DNA of 64,000 nt, taken from assembly GCA_034336665.1 (NCBI GenBank), contig CM067570.1, positions 12,445,502-12,509,501 of the forward strand, read 5' to 3'. Shown one piece after another: positions 52,806-64,000 of this stretch; positions within the stretch are counted from its first letter, which is position 1; the number at the start of each line of letters is the position of its first letter. Source of the DNA: Luscinia megarhynchos (taxonomy: Eukaryota > Chordata > Aves > Passeriformes > Turdidae). Position numbers and translations under genes: made by a program. Below the pieces are notes generated by a model. That model had not been told where the DNA came from. It saw only the letters and a program-made list of their open reading frames with translations, and made no database searches.

Positions 52806-53226
52806 TAAACTACTGGTTGGATCTGGTTTGAACTGGCAAAGTCCATTTTGAAGCTAATCTGGGTTCAGTTTGAACTGGTTGGGGCTGCTTCAAACCAGAT
52901 CCATCTAGCTCCTGCCAGTTTCAAAGAAGACTGGACCAGCTTAAAGGCAGTTGCAAGTGGTTCTGCACGGTTTTTACCGGTTGAAACCTGTTGGAACCAG
53001 TTGAAAGTGGTTTGAGTCAGTCAAAACCACCATTTTAAACCTGCCAGAACCAATCAGGTCCAATGTTAACTCTTTAGGTCCAGTTTGGAACCAGTCTGAG
53101 CAGGTCAGAACTGGCTGGATTTGCTTTGAAGATGTAGGAACCAGCTGGATCCAGTTTGAACTGGTTGAACTGGTCCGAACCCGTTTGTTTTCATCCAGTT
53201 TGAATCAGCTGGAACCGTTTGATTTC
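52806..53226. repeat. Degenerate ~10-bp minisatellite built on CCAGTTTGAA / CTGGTTTGAA
   Basis: Cut into tens from 52811, most of this 420-bp block falls into variants of one decamer, about 40 units, such as ATCTGGTTTG, TGAACTGGTT, CCAGTTTGAA, TTGGAACCAG and CTGGTTGAAC. The cores CTGG, CCAG or CCGG occur about twenty times, mostly flanked by AA and TT. Because CCAGTT and AACTGG are reverse complements, neighbouring units form imperfect palindromes (for example CCAGTTTGAACTGG at about 53151). The two edges are clear: the pattern starts after CCTTTTAAAC and stops at GATTTCTAGC. Divergence between units is high, so the array is old. The frame at 53105-53299 minus simply translates the repeat. 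Confidence 0.85.
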
Positions 53227-53343
53227 TAGCAAATGTAGCTGACTTGAGTAGCTTAGATGGGGAGGTGGTTTGGTTTTGTTGAGTTTTGCCCAGTACCACT
53301 TAATGAGAAGAGAGGTTAAAATATCCAGACATTGATAGGTTTT

Positions 53344-53372
53344 TCTGTGCAATGTGTTCTGTGATTCTGTGC
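53344..53372 (+). repeat. Possible CR1-type terminal octamers
   Basis: TGTGTTCTGTGATTCTGTG carries two copies of the (A)TTCTGTG octamer that ends CR1 elements. No CR1 body is recognisable upstream, where the decamer minisatellite sits, so this may be chance. Confidence 0.3.
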
Positions 53373-53559
53373 TTTAATGTGTGTGTGTGCTGAGTATTTA
53401 TGATATTTTTTAAATTTCACCAGAGAGAATGCACAGGAAATGAGGAAACTGCATCCAATCCTGTAACATTTTTGTGCCTCGTTCATTCATTCATTTCTTT
53501 CTTTCCACTCTGTTTCTGACAGAAAGGGGTAAATATATTGCCTTTGTAATTGATCTGTT

Positions 53560-54035
53560 CTACAACAAAACCACTGAGCAACCTGTGACTCCTTCAGGTT
53601 TCCTTGAAGGCTCGGGTGAGTTCAGCACTCTGCTGTGCTGAGTGACTCCCAGAGCTCCACCAGCAAGACCTGGGAGGAGCAGACAGGAGCTGGCTTTGAT
53701 GCTGCAGCAGAGCCAAGGGAAAGGGCACTGGGAGGGAGATGCCTGCTGGGCTGCAGCCAGAAACAGAGCCCAGCATGGACACCTTGAGTGTTGTTCAAAA
53801 TCCTGCTCTTCCTCCCTGCTCCACCTGCTGCTGCTCACAACTGCTGAGAGGCATCAAATGCTTCTTCTGCCAACTTCAGTTGTTGGTCAGGGAATCCTGC
53901 CAATGTCTCTGCCCCAGATCAGTCCCATACTGTACTCTGGCTTTTTAAATTCACTGCATGCCCTCTGCTTTTTTTTATTGCAACTAAAATTCCTACTGGT
54001 TTATGATGCCAGGCTCTAATAAAGACAGGCTTTGC
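53560..54035. other. GC-richer patch of unknown origin ending at an AATAAA
   Basis: About 53580-53940 is clearly richer in G+C than its surroundings. It has open frames on both strands (53642-54019 plus, 125 codons; 53560-53838 minus, 92 codons), neither with a recognisable domain. An AATAAA hexamer lies at about 54018, followed by a GT-rich TTTGCGTTGTGT element, as at a polyadenylation site. A GGGTGAGT donor-like site is at about 53612. This could be an exon of an unknown transcript or an unnamed old repeat. I do not claim a protein. Confidence 0.3.
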
Positions 54036-55699
54036 GTTGTGTACTTATAATGCTGAATTAGTCATACTGGCAGCTTTGAGGGCACATTTATTTCTAGAAC
54101 CTCTTGTTTAATTTATGATTCTATCTTGTCTTTCACAACTCACATTTTTCTCAGTAATGCTTCCAATTCCACAGGTTTACCCATCCAAGGAATTTCCCTG
54201 ACAACAAAAATATGAACCCTTGTTCACTCATAAGGATGCACACTGATATTGATTCACCCTTACTTTTAGAGCACTGGTTTCTGTGTAAGATATGCAGCAG
54301 GTGGTTCTCAAATTCTTCTCTTCCCTTCTCTGGTACAGATGAACACTGCCAGTATTGATTCTGTGCAGAATTTATCTTACTGCACTTCTTGCCCTCTCAA
54401 TCATTATTGCTCAGGTATTCTTTCCTCCAGCTTATGTTTTACTAGCTGCAGTGATTGTTCATAGACTGACTAACAAGGCAAAAAATGGAACTTGCTTCCA
54501 CTGCTGAGCAAGAATCCAGACCTGCCTTCTAAACTTTCCTTTGAGCTGCTACAGGATGACTACTACAGCTGTCCTGCCTATTATGGTGCATTGTACTCTT
54601 CACATAAAAAACTGTACTGAAAACTGCCTGGAATAGCTAAAAGCAGGTTATACAACACTTTAAAAATTCCTCTGGTGAGGAGAAAGCTGCTGCTCATCAG
54701 AGGGGATTTTAACAGGTTCTGTTACAGGCATTTGGTTTGTGGAGGGTGACTACTCCTGTGGGTGTGCTTCTACACACCAGGGCTAGCATGTCATTCCCTA
54801 GGAACAGAAACATCAGTGTTGCTTTGTTTCAGGAGTCTCATAAGAAATTTCTTTCTCAAGGGCATTCCACATTAATTTTTTCCATGCCTCTTTTCTCAGA
54901 GATAAGCTCTAAATTTTCCTGCAGTTTCTGTGGAAGGCTCTGGTGTTCTGCCCTTCCAGTCAATACTAGTCATGCTGTCAGCTCTTTCACAGTGTACTGT
55001 AAGGTTTCAAGTACTGAAGTTAAATGTACATATTTACTTGGTTATCCTACTCTAGACAGACTCCAAACATGATTTTAAATTTCTTTGCCTAGTGGAAAGA
55101 TGCCACATAATTGTAGGAACAAAAAAGAAATAGTATTTAACTTTACAGAAAAAGAAAGCTTAGTTCCATTAATTGCTCCCACTATGACAAAATTCCAGCA
55201 TAACAAGAAGGAGATCAAGTTCAGTATTTTCTGGTGCTTTAGTTTTGATATACCTATGTACTGTAAAATAAAATATTGCAATTATTAGAAATGCATTCTA
55301 GTATTCCCCATGTGTCAATCTTAGCCACCATCCATATCTAGTCTATATATCTGGGGAATAGTCCCTCCTGTAAGTTTCTGATAGCTGAATGCATACCTAA
55401 GTGTTTTGATTGGAATAGTGAAGGACAGATACACATTCCTCTGTCAGTGAATAACCAGAGGGAGCATTTTGCTTATGCAAATAATTAAGAAATGTTGCAG
55501 CAAAGAGAACAGAATAGCTTCCCAGGACACAGCAGCCCTCTGCTCATGCTGTCCTTTCAGACTGGCTGCTTTGCAGAGAGGATGGCTGGCTCTGCCTCTC
55601 AGAGAGCACTCATTAACAAGCTGCAGGTTTGTGTTTGAGCAGTGCCTCGTGTGCTGGCAGCACTTCATGTGGAGTGCACTTGTACACCTAGGCAGAAGA

Positions 55700-55790
55700 A
55701 ACCTCTGGGAACTTTTGGACCCAGTTTTGCTCTATTCAAAATCAGTTGCAGATTTGTCATTGACTTTAACAGGCATTGGATCAGTCCTTT
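55700..55790. repeat. Possible ancient palindromic interspersed repeat
   Basis: Signature words appear in order: TTTTGGACCCAGTTTTGCTC, then GATTTGTCATTGACTTTAAC and AGGCATTGGATCAGTCC. They resemble an abundant old amniote repeat reading 'ggacccaattctgctct ... cccattgacttcaatgggcattggatcaggcc'. It is probably a MITE-like element older than birds. I cannot name the family. Confidence 0.4.
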
Positions 55791-57265
55791 AGTGGTGCAT
55801 AAGTGGCAGACAGAGGAGAAATTGAGACTAAATGGGCTAAAACTGTTTTGTCTTTGTTTATTTTTCTTTGCCAATGAATAGGTGCTGATGAGTTTAACTC
55901 GGTTTCATTACAGAAAGGGGAACTCTTAAAATAATGTTACATTATTATATTTTTTATATATGCTAAAACTGTAGCCTTATTATTCTGAAAAGTGGCAAAT
56001 CTGTTTGCAAAGCTCATTGTAGTTTCAAACTGCAATATGATATCATGGTTTAAGTACCAGCCCTTAGGATCTTGACTTTCCAAGTGGAACTGAGGTAGAA
56101 TTTAGACATTCAAAGATATGGTATACTGAAAAGTCTTGCCTAGATAATAACTTTCCTTCCATGGAAAATTGCAAAAGACTGAGTACACATCCCAAGACCT
56201 ATCTCACAGAAACACTTGGTTGGCCATCCATGCATCCAGGTGTGTCTCTGTGCTACCTATGCTACTCATGCACATCCATTTGGTGTGGAAGGTATTCTCA
56301 GACTATGCTATGTCATACTGAGCTGACACTAAAAAAAAATTAATAATAAAAAAAAAGGATGCCTGGTTGTTTCCTTTAGATTTAGCTGTTTAGGGTGAAA
56401 AAATGGTCTGATCTTCTTGCTTAAAGAGTTTCTCCGTGGAAAAATGAATATGCTGGACCAGGAAAGGTTCTTCCCAAAGCCTTTAATTGTAGTTACTGAA
56501 CATCTCCTTGATAATCAAATTGATAATTATTCAGATCAGTTGGTACTAAGCTAAATTAAGTAAAATCTCCCCAGCTGTGATAGTTTTGCTGTGACCAAAG
56601 GATGACTGTTTACAGAAGAGTGTGAATTGTGCCCCTCTTACTGAGCATTCCTAATTCTTCACTGTGTGAAGACATTGTCACAATATTGGCTAAGTATCCA
56701 TGCATAAAATTCTTGTCAGTTACTTTAGGGCCAGATTCCCTGAAGTGAGGCACTGAGAACACACTGGTGGATGTCCATGTGTCTTGATCCTAACACAACT
56801 AAACTATTGCTCTCAGTTGCCCTTATTGCACATTGGAAATTTACTTTTGGGTCGGCTTAGATAATTTTAATACACAATCAACAAGTGTACCACAGGGACA
56901 AAGAAAGCTCAGCCTTCCTCTTTTGTCTGACTTTGATTTGACATGAAGCTCACATTAACTGGAGAGTCCACTCTGTCTAATGGCATGGAGGAAGCTCTGT
57001 TTTTCCTTATTTTCTGTATATGTCATAAAAACATGGAGGAAAGCCTATTTTGCATTTCTCTGGAAGAAATGCCAATTACTGCTGCTCTTCTAAGCTTTGT
57101 ACTCTAAGATGGTACACACTACACTGGCATTCCCACAGGGGGAAAAGAAGCATTTCATTTACAGTAGAAAGTAAAAAGCAGAGGGTAAGCATGTGTATCC
57201 AGCTGCCCTAAAGCTTAACAGGATTATTTGTAACAATAATAGCTGTGGAGCAACCTCTCATTCAA

Positions 57266-57305
57266 AAAGAAAGAAAAGAAAGAAAAAAAAAAAAAAAGAA
57301 AAGAC
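57266..57305. repeat. (AAAG)/A-rich low-complexity tract
   Basis: AAAGAAAGAAAAG units grading into A15, then GAAAAG. Simple sequence with no attached retrocopy seen. Confidence 0.8.
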
Positions 57306-57844
57306 ATTTTTGCTTTATTAGAATTAATTCTTCCACAGGATCTGAAGCAGCAGAGTGATGAAATTTGACTTTTTGCCATTTCAGGGAGACAATAATTTCT
57401 AATCCAGCACATGTGACTTTTCCAACAAAAAAGACTCTGTAATCAGGTAGATAAGGGAGCCCCGCTGGCTAGGACAGAAACCAAAAAACATTATCCAGAT
57501 GCAGAAATTACTGGAAATAAACTCTGGAAAGCATCTTAGCCTGATGTCCCTGGACATGCACTGAGTTTGACCCACTGAATTTGAGGAATGTGAAGAGGAA
57601 TATGCTGGATCAGTAAAAGTAGCCATGATAGTTGTGTGCAGTGCAAGAAGGCTGCTGGGATGTGCTGGCCATGAAGGCACATGACAGAGGTTACCCCTGT
57701 TCAGGTACCATTGGATTCCTCTCAATGGGTCCACACTCTGAGGAGTGAAAAACAGGTGACACTATGTGCTGCCAACAAGAAATGCTGCATGTAGGATGGC
57801 TTCATGTGGCAGACTAAAGGCAGAGTAATCCAGACAGTCTATTA

Positions 57845-58205
57845 CAGATGAAGAGCAGGAAAAAGTTCTCCAAACCTGGTGCTTTCAGCAGGAGGCAGAA
57901 GCCGGGGCTCTGGCTGTTTCCCCTGTTGTGCTGGCCCTGCTCTCAGGAGCTGCTCTTCCCTCTGTGCTGCAGTGCTGGCCTGTTTGCTCCCTGCAGAATT
58001 TCCCAGCTCCTGGTGCAGGTTTACCTGAGCGTGTGCCTCCAGCCCTGTCTCTGCATCACCTGCTCTGGGAGGCTCGTCCTGCTCTGCCTGCAAGGTGGGG
58101 CTCAGGCTGGACTCTGCATCCCTTGGCTGGTGCCTTGAGGCTGGCAGGACGTGTGGAAATGGATTGCTCACTCTACACAAACACTGCTGCTTTATCTCCA
58201 GCTAA
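57845..58205. other. GC-richer patch with open frames on both strands, unassigned
   Basis: About 360 bp are GC-rich amid AT-rich DNA. Three frames stay open: plus 57848-58138 (96 codons), plus 57928-58215 (95 codons) and minus 57842-58180 (112 codons). Translations are Cys/Leu- or Ala/Pro/Glu-rich and match no domain I know. A TTACAG acceptor-like sequence precedes position 57848. Open frames in several phases are expected in GC-rich sequence, so coding is not supported. It may be a non-coding exon, a small GC island or an unnamed repeat. Confidence 0.3.
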
Positions 58206-61200
58206 TGGAGCATAAAAAGACAAAAAGCACTACCCAGTCAGAAAATATTGGTAGACTCTACTTCTGGACATAGACCTTTCTACCTTGCAGACATAATCTT
58301 TTCCTTTGAACTAAAAGGAACTGGTCACTATCAAAAGTGGTACACTGGTATAGTGAGATTACATTTTTCACTGCAGTGGCATTTCCTAAGAGTGACATAA
58401 TCTTTGTTTAATAGAAGGAACTTGGATGCTGGAGAAACAGCATTTTAATAGGGCAGAAAAATTAGGCTTATGAAAATCCAATTTTTTGCTAATAAGAAAA
58501 TTAATTTGATTTTTTTTTTGTGTTAAGCATCTAGAACACTTGTAATACCAGTGTAGAGATTTGGTCTGGAAAATTAGAATATGGATAACAAGATGACAGA
58601 GGTAGTTGCTGATGTGAGAGGAAAGGTAAATAGCAGGAAAAGCGTGGGTAGATAAGAAAAGGCTTAGAATATTTAAAGACTAATAGATGAAAAAGACAGT
58701 TCAGTGTAGATAAATGATGAATAATGAGTCATGGCACAGTATTGCCAGCATTCCTAGGTGCTTCACACACTCAGAGAAATAAAAAGTAAGGGAACAGATC
58801 ATGCTGTAAATTAGCATAACTGCACTGAAGCCTGTGGAGATTCGTTGATTTAAACCTCTGAAGGACTGGACCCTTCAAGGGTGAGTGTTGATGATGAATG
58901 GTGAGAAACAAAGGAATAAATCATAATTCCCTTAGAAACTCTGAATGGGGCAGTTACCTTACTTGCTTCTTTTTTAATATCCAATTTCCTCCATTTGTTA
59001 AGGCGATAGAAACCATAATAGACATTCTGTACATTACTTTAAAAATTCACAAAGTACAGAGGCCATCTAAAGCACTTCGGTCCAATAAAGAAGAAGTTTT
59101 TCAAGTTTATAAAGAGCTCTTACACTCTAAACTGTGAAAGATTTACAGGACAATGTTACTAGTTACTGAGAGCTGTGGTTTGGAGGCACTTGACATCTCT
59201 GCATAGATCTGCCACATTTATTTTTGCATTTAATGTTTAATCAATATCTGGATTATTTAATTTAAGCTATAACTACTTTGGGGATTTACAGATAAAAATA
59301 TATGCATGCCTTTTGTCTACTCTTAAATGTGCTAGAAAGTAAATTCTTGTACCTGGAAATAATAAAATATTTACAAAGCAGGAATGAATGATGTTAAAAC
59401 TCTGCTGGTAAAGACCATGAATTTTGAAAGTTTCAGTAAATAATGAAGCTTCAACTTGTCTCTGTATGTGACAGTCAAGCACTGCAGCACAGTATTACTC
59501 TCTGCTTATTAATGATAACGATGATAACTTAATTAACCTCATTGTCATCATTTGGTTTAAATTTAGATTATTTTGAGCTAAGCAGACTTCTACAAAGAAA
59601 TTTTTGAAGCTCACAGCATCAACTTAAATGAAGAAGCTAAAAATTTATAATGGCCTTATTCTGAACAGATCTCAGAGAAACTTATTCCAGCCCTGAGTTT
59701 CCTAATCTTCCTCCTGCTTTTGAGCCCATCACTTATATCCTGGATGTGACAGTTCTTCATTGCTGCTTCTGCTCATTTCATGCTCCTTTTACCCTGGCTG
59801 CCTCTTCAATGTCTCATCAGTATGTTCTCCTGTTTTCTCTTCTGGTCTTGAGGGCAGTTGCAAAAAGCAATCTCAGGTCTCCTGTCAGATTTTGCAGTAA
59901 GGTCATCTGCTAACATGGTTTCAATTGCAATTTTTCTATCAATGTCTGCTATTGCTAATCTATTGGTGGGGGAAATTATTCCTATTATGTTCCACCCCAA
60001 AACTGAAAATCCTTGCTGTGTGCAACCCCTTGACTGTGTCCTAATGGACTCCAAAGAGAGTGTTCTGTTCTTGGTAATATGGAGTAGCTTCCTTCCATCC
60101 ATGTGTGTATGAATGCAGGAGAGCACGTGGGAGAAGCTGCAGAATCTGTCTCAGTTTCTCTTGGGAAGGGCATTTCCACAGGGGCTGTCTGGGTGCCTGT
60201 AATGCAAGTTTTAACCTTCATCTATTGTCTATCAGCCCAAACCTCAACATGATATAAAAAACTTTCACCTCAAAGAGAATGTTGTTTACTTAAGGATGTA
60301 GCATCGGTTGATAACATTGAGAAAGGCAAAGCCAGAAAAAACAAATTTTTCTCGTTCCCAAAATTTTAAGTATTCAAGACAACACTATTTTCTATGAGTC
60401 AAACATTAATCCCTGACGTGTTCATTACCAAACTACATAAATATGAAGTAAATATCAATCAAGAAGTGAGATTGTGATGAAGAAAATAAATACTCAAGAA
60501 GAAAACTTCTGTAATACATTTTGCACTGCCCTTATAAATTGGAATTGACTTCACTGCAGGGAGTGTATTTGACTGAGATAGGACATTCTAACTCAGTTGG
60601 TCTCATATAAATGCATTGCTATGGATTCTGGATTGGAGTCATCTAATTAACTGCAACAATTTCAGCACAGCTCACACAGGTGAGATAACATCCAGTCTTT
60701 TGTCTGCTTTATTCTTCATTTGAGGTAGATTTGACCTCCTACTTTAGCCAGACCTGCTGGCATTTCTTTTTCCTTTCTAAAATGGTTTTGCATAGTCCTT
60801 GGCAGTGACAAGGAGAGATTAATGGCTGTTGCTCATCCTTCTGTCATTACATGAGGGATTGTCATGTGTGCAGATTGATTTCACACGTTGGTCTGTCCTG
60901 TAAAAAAAATATTTGTCAATAAAACGGAGGGAAGGAAAATCCTTTGGCACTGATATTATGAGCTGATTTATCTTTACCACCATGAAGCTGGCTGGAAAGG
61001 ATATAAGGCAAGCAATCTGTTCTCATGATAAACCTGAATTGCATTTAGGATAAATACTACCCTACTTATCTGCTGAAGGCACTGCACAGTATAGTGAGAC
61101 ATGGAAGCTGAATAGGATGAACTTATTATTATGATCCCATTTATTTTCAGATTAATTTCCAAGTTCCTCTCTTATTTGAAAAAAATCAACATCTAAAGTT

Positions 61201-63684
61201 GAATAGGAAGGCTTTTCTCACACTTTCTGTTCTGATGGCTTGTTATATCTTCATCTCAACATTGTACCACTGAAGAAATTTTCTTTTCTTCTTTCTAAGT
61301 GGGTGTGTGTCTGCTGTGAGCAATATTTTGTCTTCTGAGGATATGTCAGGCTATAAAATACCATGAGATTGGTTTATCAGCAGTAAGGTTGTGTAAAATT
61401 ATAAGTCTTAAACATTCTTTATCTTACAATCCTGATTTCACAGTTCTTTAGGAATTCTTATTTCCAACTTTTAAAACACCTATCAAGCTGAAGATGCAAG
61501 CCACTTTCTATTAAAAACCAAAAGCAAACCAAAACCACAAAGCAAGACACAAAGAAAATGTCAGAACCCCCCAAAATTTTCAGTGGAAGCAAAACACATC
61601 CTTGACTGTTATGAAAACTTTTCTCTGTTTTTTTCTATTGTTAGAAAGATTGTAATGATGATCTTTAAGTCTTCATCCTGCAGTACATGTCATTTGGGTA
61701 GGAAAAGAAGAAATCAGATCTTATTCATTAGAACAAGACACAAGTAATTCTTCAAGCATTAGAACCACTGATCTCAGCAGATGGAGTGACTAGATGTGAG
61801 TTATTAACTTCAGCCTTCAGAAAACTCCCCAAAGTAACCAACTAAGTTGCCTTTATACTCAGTGGAGGACTAGAAGAGATTCACATCATCCTATGTACTA
61901 AGACAACTTGAAGGAATTGTTCTTTGGAGAAGTAAATTTATTGAAAGTCCACAAAATTGCTGGTTTTTGACAGCTGGAAAATGTAATAGAACTAATAAGG
62001 AAAAGAAAAGGCAAAAGTTGTCTGTACTTGAGCAAAGATGAAGAGTTGTGTTTGTATTGCATAAGGGTGATGAGGTATTTTGAAGTCTATTTGAAACTGA
62101 GGGGGATGTTAGACAACATCTAATTGAGCAAGTCTAGACAAATTACACATAAGAGCCCTCAAAGAACTGGTGGGAGAGAGCTGTACTCCTACCTTGTGCT
62201 TCTCTGAGTACTATCTAATGAATTGTTGTCTTCACCAGCAATTACCAGGAAGGCAAGTTATTGGTAGCAGTGACAGCACTCTTCAAGAGCTATGCACTCT
62301 TAAAATTTCACAAGAAATATTTAAAATTGAAAAGGAGCTTTTCCTTTACATCTGTCTGCATAAATATCTGTGATCTTTTCCTCACACTGCTATTGAGTAA
62401 AATTATAGACTTGTGGACAAACAGATTCAGTCTAAATCTGTTTGGGCCTCATTCCTCATTTGTAAGAAGTAGGCATTAAGTTACAATTTTATTTTTGTGA
62501 TTTTAGAATTTCAAAACAAAGATTCCTGTGTTATGAAAGGGCTCAGGACAATGGCTATTTCACTTCTAACATGGACTATCAGAGCACTACAAAATAAGAA
62601 GAATGAAATATGTCTTAGAATTCAGAAAAATTCTAAAAGATTATTTTCCTTTTTCAAGGAGAAATTAAGTTACTCATATCTACTTACAATTTCATCTTTC
62701 CCATAACCATCTCCTTCAGTTTCTTTAAATTCCTTTAAGCTAGGAAGGCTTCTTTGTTAGTGTTACTATAGCAATGAAACACATGAAACTGTCACTTCAC
62801 CTAATCCAGAACATTAGCAGTGAAATGGGATCAGAATAGAATGGAAGCTTTCTAAAAGACATTGTTCAGAACCCAGCTTTGCAATTCTTACTGCAAAGAA
62901 GTGTACAGTGCAAACCCTCAAAGATGCTTTGTTCTCATATCAGGTGGGAAAGACTTTGACATGCAGTGGCTGTCACTGAAGTGTAGGCATCAGTCAGGGT
63001 AGTGGATTGGCCCAGGCAGTATTGAAACTAAGCCTATTAAAAAAATGCCCATTAAAAATGAAAAAGGGAATGTACTCAGCTGTAAGGACATTTAATTATA
63101 GCTCTTGCAGAAGGACTTTGAATTATTATAATTAGTAACATACAACTATTTTGCAGAATCTTTTGCTGGTCTGCCAGGTCCTATGGTGTTTCATATTTCC
63201 AATTTAAAAGTCAAACAAACAGCATTTATTCAGTTAAGGACACTTAATTGATTAATCCCACAGCCTTTGGATCACAGGATGGAACTTATTTGAAATAACC
63301 AGGCATTCTAGGCTAGGTACCTGAATGCTGCTTCTAGATCCATATAGCAAACATCCACAAAGCACAGGACAAAAGCATCCCCATGCTAATGTTAATCTTG
63401 ACAGAAGAATCAAAAGTTTCCTTAGATGAATGTCACACAGTAGCTCATATTCAACTGTTTTGTGTACAGACACTGAAGAAACCAAAGGCAGCAGCAAACA
63501 AAAAAGTGATTTTTGTGATCCATCTATTCCTGTGCAAGCTGAAGCAGCCTAAAGTCTGCTTGAAACCTATGGTTTCTGTGCTGGATTTGCTCAGGTGCTG
63601 CCACTGAAGACAGTGCTTGTCCCTGCATCAAGAAGTTCGTGCTGGCTGCAGCTTGAGGTTCCAGGGCTGTGTCCTGCTGCTTGT
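58206..63684. other. Unique AT-rich non-coding stretch
   Basis: No gene recognised. An old palindromic repeat candidate lies at 58820-58878. Frames at 59806-60126 (minus) and 59858-60112 (plus) overlap and lack domain features. Confidence 0.5.
58820..58878. repeat. Possible ancient palindromic interspersed repeat
   Basis: ACTGAAGCCTGTGGAGATTC then GTTGATTTAAACCTCTGAAG and GACTGGACCC resemble 'attgaagtcaatggagttacactgatttacaccagctgaggatctggccc', the diagnostic end of the same old amniote repeat suspected at 55700-55790. Confidence 0.4.
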
Positions 63685-64000
63685 GGCATGTTACACCCAG
63701 CTCTGGAGCTCTCAGTATGGAAAAGACAAAGAGTGGTTGGGGCAAGTCCAGAGGAGAACCACAAAAATGAACTGAGGAATGGAACACCTCTTCTGAAGGG
63801 AAAGGATGAGAGAGTTGGGGCTGTTCAGCCTGGAGGAGGCTGCAGTGAGAGCTTATTGTGGCCCTTCAGTGCTTAAAGGAGGCTTGTAAAAGATGGGAAC
63901 AGACTCATTAGTAGGGCCTGCTGCCAAGGACAAAGGGTAATGGCTTTAAAGGTGAGTCAGACTGGATAAAAAGAAGAAATTCACTGTGACTAACACTGAA
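63685..64000 (+). mobile_element. CR1 LINE 3' part, sense, running off the window
   Basis: CR1 landmarks in order: ACACCCAGCTCTGGAGCTCT (about 63694), AGTCCAGAGGAGAACCACAA (about 63746), GGATGAGAGAGTTGGGGCTG (about 63804), TTCAGCCTGGAGGAGGCTGC, TTATTGTGGCCCTTCAGTGC (about 63853), GGAGGCTTGTAAAAGATGGG, CAAAGGGTAATGGCTTTAAA (about 63930) and AAGAAGAAATTCACTGTGAC (about 63971). This spans the end of ORF2 into the 3' UTR. The 3' terminus lies beyond 64000. The frame at 63595-63876 crosses the end of ORF2 and is not a gene. Confidence 0.9.

Larger units (their letters stand above)
54036..57844. other. Unique stretch with minor simple repeats
   Basis: No gene recognised. A/T-rich low-complexity tracts lie at 56329-56357 and 57266-57305, the latter an A-run with AAAG units. 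The clearest interspersed candidate is the old palindromic repeat listed separately at 55700-55790. Confidence 0.45.

Noticed and set aside
52806..53226. CRISPR-like array
   Set aside because: The units are contiguous ~10-bp variants without uniform repeats separated by unique spacers, and the DNA is vertebrate.
53105..53299. 64-codon minus-strand frame
   Set aside because: Product of the degenerate decamer minisatellite.
63595..63876. 93-codon plus-strand frame near the right edge
   Set aside because: Crosses into the 3' end of CR1 ORF2; a dead retroposon and not a host gene.

Overview
This window looks like non-coding nuclear DNA from a bird. It is AT-rich overall. I find no open reading frame that I can defend as a host gene, no splice-bounded exon series, no tRNA or rRNA gene, and no bacterial or phage-type organisation. 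The avian call rests on CR1 LINE fragments in both orientations, the dominant avian retroposon, and on one solo LTR whose 5' sequence resembles an LTR family abundant in songbird genomes. A passerine is my best guess, but it comes from recognising repeats and not from an alignment.

Layout: 1-4194 is mostly unique AT-rich DNA with one perfect 18-bp-arm hairpin near the left end (322-363). An antisense CR1 piece lies at about 4195-4450. After more unique sequence and an old MIR-like SINE (8985-9120) comes a flawless (CCCTT/AAGGG)n array of 414 bp (10887-11300), then a short (AAACC)n array (12448-12499). From 21865 to 23095 there is a sharp composite island: a pyrimidine tract, an A-rich spacer, a CpG-dense GC minisatellite of five ~77-bp units in a two-unit higher-order pattern, and a sense CR1 3' part abutting it. 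A solo LTR occupies 29639-30205. Then follow about 9.5 kb of featureless sequence, A-rich and (CAAAC)n tracts, a CR1 ORF2 fragment (about 43335-43420) and a MIR-like SINE (45228-45345). A strongly degenerate ~10-bp minisatellite at 52806-53226 is built on near-palindromic CCAGTT/AACTGG cores. Two GC-richer patches of unknown origin lie at 53560-54035 and 57845-58205. A CR1 enters at about 63685 and runs off the right end.

No genes here work together. The window reads as a gene desert or the inside of a very long intron. The most unusual items are the three tandem arrays (pure AAGGG pentamers, GC-box minisatellite, AACYGGTT-type decamers), each able in principle to form non-B DNA or a dense cluster of transcription-factor sites. 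I had no alignment or search tools. Repeat family names come from recognised sequence patterns, and boundaries are approximate unless the array is perfect.
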